Assembly (NCBI RefSeq): GCF_900114465.1
Contig: NZ_FOTD01000013.1
Coordinates: 25,989 to 89,988, forward strand
DNA from: Trichococcus palustris
GTDB taxonomy: Bacteria > Bacillota > Bacilli > Lactobacillales > Aerococcaceae
Length of the DNA stretch: 64,000 nucleotides
Direction: 5' to 3'
Below, in pieces: positions 57,284-64,000 of the stretch (position 1 is the first letter of the stretch; the number at the start of each line of letters is the position of its first letter). The notes beneath the pieces were generated by a model. It had not been told where the DNA came from, made no database searches, and worked only from the letters and a program-made list of their open reading frames with translations. A program made the translations under genes and the position numbers.

Positions 57284-58471
57284 ATGTCAATCGAACAAAC
57301 AACCATCCATCAAGAGGTTGCAGCTGTCTACGATTATATTGTCAGTCTGCGCCGGCATTTCCACCAACATCCTGAAGTGAGCCTCAAGGAATTCGAAACC
57401 ATCCAACGCATCAAAGAGGAGTTGGATGAAATCGGCATCGACTATATACCCGTCGGAGAAACTGGCGTGCTGGCAACATTGCGGGGCGGAAAGGGAGCCG
57501 GCAAGAAAATCCTTCTGCGTGCCGACATCGATGCCCTTCCCTTGCCCGATCAAACCGGCGCTCCCTATGCTTCACTCAATCCCGGCGCCAACCACGCCTG
57601 CGGCCATGACGGCCATGCCTCTGCCCTGTTGGGAGCCATCAGGGTTCTGAAATCCTATCAGAGCGATTTTGCGGGAACCATCCAGTTTGCCTTCCAACCC
57701 GCTGAAGAAATCGGTGCGGGCGCCCGCCAATTTGTCCGCGGCGGCTTCATCGACGATATCGACCATGTCTTCGGCATCCATTTGCAATCCGGCACAGCAT
57801 TGGGCAAGATCGTCGCGACTCCCGGCCCTTCGAACGCCTCCTGCGACATCTTCAAGATCAAAGTGCACGGCAAGAGCGGCCATGTATCCCGCCCTGACTT
57901 AGGTCGTGATGCTTTGGTGAGCGCAGCCGCAATCGTCACCGAACTGCAGACAATCGTCTCCCGCGAAGTAAACCCGACCGACGAAGTTGTCGTCGGCATC
58001 GGCGTCCTCCACGCCGGCACCAACTACAATATCATCGCCAACGAAGCCGATATCGAAGGAACCGTGCGCACCTTCAGCCCCCAAGTCCGCGCCCAGGTAT
58101 TGGCAGCAGTGGAAAGGATCGCCAAAAATACTGCGGAATCGCACCGCACAACCATCGAGTTTTCAAACTACGATGCAGCCGCCCCATTGATCAATGACCT
58201 TGCCGCGGCCGAGCACGCCTTCAAGGTGGCTGCCAAAATCGTCGGCGAAGGCAATGTCATCACAAATGCTCCGAAAAGAATGGGGGCAGATGACTTCGCC
58301 GATTACTTAGCGGTGGCACCGGGCGTCTATTGTTTCGTTGGAACACAGAGCGACGAAAAGACTTCCTATGATCATCATCATGAAAAATTTGACATCGACG
58401 AAAAAGGATTGGCGATTGCAGCGGAACTGCACGTATCCTACGCACTGGAATATCTGCAAAACCCATTTTAA
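57284..58471 (+). CDS. M20-family amidohydrolase (N-acyl amino acid deacylase)
   Basis: The 395-residue metallopeptidase-like product has the metal-site motifs RADIDALPLPD, NHACGHDGHAS, QPAEEIGAGA, and the late His in YDHHHEKFDI. M20D members remove acyl groups from amino acids (hippurate, N-acetyl amino acids, N-acetyl-diaminopimelate). Its place behind metNIQQ suggests it acts on an imported N-acyl-methionine or similar compound; this is inference. AAAGGAAG precedes the ATG. Confidence 0.88.
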   Translation: MSIEQTTIHQEVAAVYDYIVSLRRHFHQHPEVSLKEFETIQRIKEELDEIGIDYIPVGETGVLATLRGGKGAGKKILLRADIDALPLPDQTGAPYASLNPGANHACGHDGHASALLGAIRVLKSYQSDFAGTIQFAFQPAEEIGAGARQFVRGGFIDDIDHVFGIHLQSGTALGKIVATPGPSNASCDIFKIKVHGKSGHVSRPDLGRDALVSAAAIVTELQTIVSREVNPTDEVVVGIGVLHAGTNYNIIANEADIEGTVRTFSPQVRAQVLAAVERIAKNTAESHRTTIEFSNYDAAAPLINDLAAAEHAFKVAAKIVGEGNVITNAPKRMGADDFADYLAVAPGVYCFVGTQSDEKTSYDHHHEKFDIDEKGLAIAAELHVSYALEYLQNPF

Positions 58472-58476
58472 GAAAT

Positions 58477-58522
58477 AAAGCACTGCCTTCCCTAGTATTC
58501 AGGAAAGTGCAGTGCTTTTTTT
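58477..58522 (+). terminator. Terminator of the met operon
   Basis: The stem AAAGCACTGC...TTCC / GGAA...GCAGTGCTTT is followed by seven T residues just past the amidohydrolase stop. Confidence 0.85.
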
Positions 58523-58524
58523 GC

Positions 58525-58571
58525 AAAAAAAAAAAACGGAGAATTGCTGCCAACGAGCTGTTCTCCGTTTC
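58525..58571 (-). terminator. Terminator of mgsA
   Basis: The stem AACGGAGAA / TTCTCCGTT with a GCAGC/GCTG inner part is followed by twelve T residues on the minus strand, just past the mgsA stop. Confidence 0.85.
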
Positions 58572-58581
58572 AATCATTCCA

Positions 58582-58998
58582 CTAGAATTTGATGCTTCCT
58601 TCAGCATTGTAGAATTGACGCCAATCCACAAAGCCCGCATCCAAACCGCGCAATATCACTTCCGCCGTCCCGATGTTGGTTGCCAACGGAATTTCATAGA
58701 CATCGCTCAACCGGATCAAAGCTGTTACGTCCGGTTCATGCGGCATGGCTGCCAATGGATCCCTCAAGAAGATGACCACATCCATCATATTTTCGGAAAT
58801 CATGGCGCCGATTTGTTGGTCTCCGCCCAGCGGACCTGATTTGAAACGATGAACGTCCAATCCGGTTGCCTCCATGATGCGTAAGCCTGTCGTCCCAGTT
58901 GCATAAAGCTCATGTTTTTCAAGGATCATTTTATATGCGGTACACAATTGGATCATCAAGTCTTTTTTTCTGTCGTGCGCGATTAATGCTACTCTCAC
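58582..58998 (-). CDS. mgsA: Methylglyoxal synthase MgsA
   Basis: MgsA turns dihydroxyacetone phosphate into methylglyoxal, a bypass used when sugar phosphates accumulate. The 138-residue product has [13 protein letters not shown] at the start, [14 protein letters not shown], and the catalytic Asp region [12 protein letters not shown], then [15 protein letters not shown]. The family is hexameric and the length fits. GGAGGAAAC precedes the ATG. It is a single-gene unit. Confidence 0.96.
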   Translation of the reverse strand: MRVALIAHDRKKDLMIQLCTAYKMILEKHELYATGTTGLRIMEATGLDVHRFKSGPLGGDQQIGAMISENMMDVVIFLRDPLAAMPHEPDVTALIRLSDVYEIPLATNIGTAEVILRGLDAGFVDWRQFYNAEGSIKF

Positions 58999-59119
58999 AG
59001 TGTTTCCTCCTTACCTTTTCTCATACAAATAGTATAACATCTTTCAAAGAAACTGTGATATTTCCGGTTCGAAAAATAAAGACACGCTGCTTAAAAAAGC
59101 AAAAATTAGTTGGGATTTC

Positions 59120-59151
59120 TTCACATTTTTTTCACAACTCAGGACTATTAT
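59120..59151 (+). promoter_or_regulatory. sRNA-1 promoter with TTCACA-N5-TTCACA repeat
   Basis: TTCACA (59120-59125), five bases, another TTCACA (59131-59136), nine bases, TATTAT (59146-59151). No -35 consensus is present; the repeat replaces it. The same layout occurs before htrA and before sRNA-2. Confidence 0.65.
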
Positions 59152-59157
59152 AAGGAT

Positions 59158-59255
59158 AAGCCAATCACAAACAATCTTTATTCTTTTTCTTTACTCCTCC
59201 AAAGTAAAGAGCAACTCCTTTAGGCCACCAACCCAATCGGTTGGTGGTTTTTTTG
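59158..59255 (+). ncRNA. Candidate csRNA-like small RNA 1
   Basis: About 98 bases from the predicted start to the end of a strong terminator (CCACCAACC / GGTTGGTGG, then seven T). A hairpin, CTTTAC / GTAAAG, presents CTCCTCC, which is complementary to a ribosome binding site; a second CTCCTTT follows. There is no open frame. The size, anti-Shine-Dalgarno loops and response-regulator promoter resemble the CiaR-controlled csRNAs of streptococci. The rest of the gap 58999-59406 holds nothing else apart from the bglA terminator. Confidence 0.65.
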
Positions 59256-59284
59256 TAGGATTCCATAGCGGTCTTGACAAAAAG

Positions 59285-59337
59285 CCAAAAAAGACAAGCC
59301 CAATGAGATGATAGTCATCTTCCTGAGCTTGTCTTTT
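59285..59337 (-). terminator. Terminator of the beta-glucosidase unit
   Basis: The stem AAAAAGACAAGC with its complement and an inner GATGA/TCATC stem is followed by T residues on both strands. Confidence 0.8.
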
Positions 59338-59406
59338 TAGTGCCAGCGGCCGTCCAGATCCATGCAGCATCAATCCGCTTTGATCCTACCGCTGTAGTTT
59401 ATTGGA

Positions 59407-61097
<1,691 letters not shown>

Positions 61098-61216
61098 TGC
61101 TACTCCCCCTATTTTTATAGATATGCGACTCAGAAACCTCAGAAGACCACTGCAATCTTTCTACAACTCGATTATAATGGATAGAGAAACATTAACAATC
61201 TATTCCGGGCACTCCG

Positions 61217-61230
61217 TAACAGCGTTTACA
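61217..61230 (-). promoter_or_regulatory. cre-like CcpA site
   Basis: On the minus strand TGTAAACGCTGTTA matches the CcpA consensus TGWAANCGNTNWCA with one mismatch. It lies between the divergent SemiSWEET and rpiR genes, consistent with catabolite control of the sugar unit. Confidence 0.55.
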
Positions 61231-61325
61231 AATTCCCTGTTTTTTTCCTTCAGATTATTAAATAAGATTCGCAAATTCTGATATGATTGTCTTGAAAATA
61301 AGTAGAAATATAAAGGAGGGTAAAA

Positions 61326-62243
61326 ATGCTCATTAGAGAACGGCTTGAGAGCTTTGATTTTTCCAATAGCGAAAAAAAAATTACCGCCTATATTTTAGAG
61401 AAGAAAATGTCCATCAAGGATATGACAACCAAAGAGATTGCTGAAGCCACGTATACTTCTCCTTCCACACTGGTAAGGATTGCCCATAAAATGAATTTCA
61501 GCGGTTGGAGCGACCTGAAGGAAGCTTTCTTAAAAGAGGAAGAATACCTGCAGAAACATTTCCGCGACATCAATGCCAATCTTCCTTTTCAAAACAATGA
61601 TACCATTATGTCGATTGCAAGCAAAATTGCTGCCTTGGAAAAAGAATCCATCGATGACACCTTGTCGCTCATCACCCATGACGACTTGCAGAAAGCCATC
61701 CAAATCATCAGAAAATCGTCCTATATCAGTCTTTTTGCCGTCAGCAACAACCTGTTGATCACACAGGAATTCCAGCATAATATGTCGCGGATCAAAAAAC
61801 GGGTGGATATCTGCTCGTTACAAGGCGAAATCATCTTCAAGGCGAGCTTGGCGGATCCTTCTTCGTGCGCGATTATCGTTTCCTATTCCGGAGAAACGGA
61901 AATATTGAATCAAACGATCCAGACTTTGAAAGGGAACAAAATTCCAGTCATCGCCATCACCAATATCGGGGACAACACGACGGCACGGCTTGCTGATTGC
62001 GTCCTCAGGATCTCAACAAGGGAAAAACTGTATTCCAAAATCGCTACCTTCTCCACCGACAGCGCCATCGTCTATTTGTTGGACGTGCTCTATTCCTGCA
62101 TCTTTGCGCTTGATTACGATACGAATCTGCAGCTGAGGATCAACACCTCAAAAATGATCGAATCGGCCAGGTTCTCAACATTGGATATCATCAAGGAAGA
62201 GGAGCACGTTTCGAACCCGCGTGACAAGGACGGTACTTCTTGA
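61326..62243 (+). CDS. RpiR/MurR-family transcriptional regulator
   Basis: The 305-residue product has an N-terminal HTH_6 domain (KKITAYILEKK, TTKEIAEATYTSPSTLVRIAHKM) and a C-terminal SIS sugar-phosphate-binding domain (ISLFAVSNN, then IVSYSGETEILNQTI). Members sense phosphosugars. It is divergent from the SemiSWEET-bglA unit and is its most likely regulator. AAAGGAGGG precedes the ATG. Confidence 0.93.
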   Translation: MLIRERLESFDFSNSEKKITAYILEKKMSIKDMTTKEIAEATYTSPSTLVRIAHKMNFSGWSDLKEAFLKEEEYLQKHFRDINANLPFQNNDTIMSIASKIAALEKESIDDTLSLITHDDLQKAIQIIRKSSYISLFAVSNNLLITQEFQHNMSRIKKRVDICSLQGEIIFKASLADPSSCAIIVSYSGETEILNQTIQTLKGNKIPVIAITNIGDNTTARLADCVLRISTREKLYSKIATFSTDSAIVYLLDVLYSCIFALDYDTNLQLRINTSKMIESARFSTLDIIKEEEHVSNPRDKDGTS

Positions 62244-62269
62244 AAAAAGAAAAAATAAGTTAAGGATCC

Positions 62270-62301
62270 TTCACAACTTTTTCATAACTTTGGCCTATTA
62301 T
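62270..62301 (+). promoter_or_regulatory. sRNA-2 promoter with TTCACA-N5-TTCATA repeat
   Basis: TTCACA (62270-62275), five bases, TTCATA (62281-62286), nine bases, TATTAT (62296-62301). Spacing is identical to the htrA and sRNA-1 promoters. Confidence 0.62.
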
Positions 62302-62307
62302 AAGCAT

Positions 62308-62391
62308 AAGCCAATCGTAAACAATCTTTTCATTCTCTTACTCCTCCAAAGAAAAGAGAAACCCCTACAACTCCACCGCCCAAAGTAATAT
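62308..62391 (+). ncRNA. Candidate csRNA-like small RNA 2, cut by an IS
   Basis: The sequence after the promoter matches sRNA-1 in ATAAGCCAATC, AAACAATCTTT and ACTCCTCCAAAG, with the same anti-Shine-Dalgarno loop. It reaches CCACCGCCC, which corresponds to the first arm of the sRNA-1 terminator, and then meets the end of the IS3 element. No second arm is present before the insertion, so the RNA probably lacks its own terminator in this strain. Confidence 0.55.
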
Positions 62392-63998
62392 GGACCCATT
62401 GTCAAGGACATTAAAAAAAGACACCTTATGCAGCACCCAATAATATTTGCTCCCTGTAAAGAACAGGGGGCAATTTTTTTAGATTCCATTGTCCGCGTTC
62501 GTTGTTGTAATAGTCAATGTAATCATCTACAATTGCCCGTAAATCTTCCAGATTTTCACAATCTTTATAATCTATTTCATCTTTCAGATGTCCAAAGAAC
62601 GACTCTTGCGGAGCGTTATCCCAACAGTTACCTCTTCTTGACATGGACTGACCTAAATGATTATCAGCCAACTTCTTATGGAATTTAGGACTAGTGTAAT
62701 GGACGCCCTGATCTGAATGGATAAAGGCATCTTCATGCAGCGTGGCACCGTGGGCGCTCGCCAATAGATTAATGGTATTTAGAGAAATATCAAGTTTCAG
62801 GCTATCAGATACATAGTGGGCTAGAATCTCTTTCGTTGCGCCATCTTTGACGGTCGACAAATAACCTATAAAGCCATTGGCCCCAGGCAAATAGGTGATA
62901 TCTGTTAACAGAACTTTTTTGGCTACCCCCTGATCAAATTGACGTTTTAACTTGTTCTCAACAGTGCTATGTTCTTTGGTAGCTTTCGCAATTCTCTTGT
63001 ACGGATTCGCTTTACGAATAGGGCAGAAGATATTATATTTCCTCATCAACCGCTGCACTTTTTTACGATTGACCGTAATCCCAAATTTATTCTTGAAGTA
63101 CATCACAATGCTTCGAGAACCTTTCTTGTAGCCACGGTAGTTATACGCTTCTTCGATTTTGATTTTCCAGAATTGATCTTCCTCTTCTCGTGAATTTCTA
63201 CTGTCCGCATTCTTTATATAATTGTAGTATCCTGAACGAGAAACACCCAATAGCTCACATGCATCAATGATTGTTCCTGTATAAGAACCGTCGGTTTTCA
63301 TCCCATGGATTCTTGCGAAGATATCGCTAATATTTTCAGCGTTTTCTAGCCTCCTTTCGCTCCATTCTGATTTTTTTAACAGTTCATTTTCCTGTTCTAA
63401 CAATGAAATTTTAGCTTGTAACTTTTCAATTTGTTGCTCAGGTGTTAGTTCTGTCTTTCGAGCTCTGCCTGAAGAATTTTTTCTGGTGTCTTCCAATGCC
63501 AAAATGCCATTTTCACGATATCTTTTTCGCCATTTCTTCGCAAATGACTTTATCCTGTCATCACCAATCATTTCCGGATCAAACCCTGCTTCAATAAAAA
63601 TTTGCTTAGTAGTTTTCATGTTTAATGTTTCTGAAATGAAGTGGCGTTTGAACTCGTCGGTATAAGTAATGCTTTTATCAGAAACATTTTTTACATATTG
63701 GTTTTCCTTCAAAATTTGGACCTGACTTGGTGTAAAAGTTAATTTCGACATTCAGTGATTCCTTTCTGCACGAAGTGCAATAGATGTGGATTATGGGCTT
63801 GAAGGACTTGGCGACTAGCATTACCCGGTTTGTGAAATCTGTCAAAAGAAGGAGCGACAGCGGCTTTTGACTGATTTCTCAAATTGGGTTATCATCGCGA
63901 CGCCACTTCAAGCATCAACTTATTTTTCTCTTTTAAGTATACAAAAATGGACCCTATAGAGGGCACTTTTTTTAGTGTCCATTCTATAGGGTCCATTT
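62392..63998 (-). mobile_element. IS3-family insertion sequence
   Basis: Both ends read TGGACCC inward. After that they share a loosely conserved stretch, GGACA and then TAAAAAAAG, so the terminal inverted repeats are imperfect. The element is about 1.6 kb and has one transposase gene. The right end lies within the last few bases of the window, so the target duplication cannot be read. It interrupts the sRNA-2 copy. Confidence 0.82.
62426..63751 (-). CDS. IS3-family transposase, single fused frame
   Basis: The 441-residue product has an N-terminal helix-turn-helix region (about 28-90) and a leucine-zipper-like coiled coil at about 101-128. An integrase core follows with Asp284 (LLTDITYL), Asp347 (HSDQGVHYTS) and Glu383 (PQESFFGHLK); the D-to-E spacing of 35 is typical. 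Many IS3 elements make this protein by a frameshift between orfA and orfB; here one frame spans both. AAAGGA precedes the ATG. All catalytic residues are intact, so the element may be active. Confidence 0.93.
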   Translation of the reverse strand: MSKLTFTPSQVQILKENQYVKNVSDKSITYTDEFKRHFISETLNMKTTKQIFIEAGFDPEMIGDDRIKSFAKKWRKRYRENGILALEDTRKNSSGRARKTELTPEQQIEKLQAKISLLEQENELLKKSEWSERRLENAENISDIFARIHGMKTDGSYTGTIIDACELLGVSRSGYYNYIKNADSRNSREEEDQFWKIKIEEAYNYRGYKKGSRSIVMYFKNKFGITVNRKKVQRLMRKYNIFCPIRKANPYKRIAKATKEHSTVENKLKRQFDQGVAKKVLLTDITYLPGANGFIGYLSTVKDGATKEILAHYVSDSLKLDISLNTINLLASAHGATLHEDAFIHSDQGVHYTSPKFHKKLADNHLGQSMSRRGNCWDNAPQESFFGHLKDEIDYKDCENLEDLRAIVDDYIDYYNNERGQWNLKKLPPVLYREQILLGAA

Positions 63999-64000
63999 TA

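Noticed and set aside
62392..63998. Programmed frameshift in the IS3 transposase
   Set aside because: The frame is continuous from start to DDE domain, so no frameshift is needed.

Overview
The window is chromosomal DNA of a low-to-mid GC Gram-positive bacterium of the order Lactobacillales. The evidence is the walRKHI cell-wall regulon operon, the ddl-murF-cshA-acpS-alr block, the rpoE-pyrG-fba-murA-rho-rpmE block, a type B L31, T-box leaders for Trp and Met, and an Ldtfm-like L,D-transpeptidase. A Carnobacteriaceae or Enterococcaceae relative (for example Trichococcus or Carnobacterium) fits best, but the genus is inference.

Layout. 1-0.95 kb: a small unknown membrane ORF and a phage-regulator remnant beyond the 3' end of rlmH. 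0.95-4.4 kb: rlmH, ktrB-ktrA potassium uptake, and a cluster of DnaA boxes. 4.4-17 kb: htrA, walJ, trpDCF behind a tandem Trp T-box, a DUF2207 protein, and walI-walH-walK-walR. 17-25.6 kb: an L,D-transpeptidase with a WalR-type operator, a trmR-like methyltransferase, a CNNM/CorC protein, a CBS-ACT c-di-AMP-binding-type protein, an MBL hydrolase, an OFA-type MFS transporter and queT with a preQ1 riboswitch. 25.7-32.3 kb: alr, acpS, cshA, murF, ddl. 32.5-36 kb: an unknown protein, htpX-lemA and a SUKH protein. 36-44.9 kb: rpmE2, a thioredoxin-like protein, rho, murA, fba, pyrG with a CTP-attenuator leader, rpoE and a DUF1934 protein. 45-50.8 kb (plus strand): lipL, an HD phosphohydrolase, a HAD phosphatase, then hxlR with the formaldehyde genes frmA-frmB. 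50.9-58.5 kb: tautomerase, aminotransferase, and metN-metI-metQ-metQ-amidohydrolase behind tandem Met T-boxes. 58.6-64 kb: mgsA, a csRNA-like small RNA, phospho-beta-glucosidase with SemiSWEET, an RpiR regulator, a second csRNA-like RNA, and an IS3-family element.

Most genes from 4.4 to 44.9 kb are on the minus strand, as expected for a replichore whose fork moves right to left through the window. Much of the content is cell envelope: WalRK signalling, peptidoglycan precursors (alr, ddl, murF, murA), L,D-crosslinking, and envelope proteases (HtrA, HtpX).

The most interesting signal is regulatory. The htrA promoter and two intergenic small-RNA candidates (about 59.16 and 62.31 kb) carry the same direct repeat, TTCACA-N5-TTCANA, exactly 9 bases before the -10. 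The RNAs carry an anti-Shine-Dalgarno CTCCTCC segment. This reproduces the design of the streptococcal CiaR regulon (htrA plus csRNAs) with a different box sequence. The second RNA appears to be cut by the IS3 element before its terminator is complete. Other points worth a look are three phased WalR half-sites before the L,D-transpeptidase gene, five DnaA boxes in about 220 bases away from dnaA, a Trp leader whose second T-box lacks stem I, and two small repeat elements.
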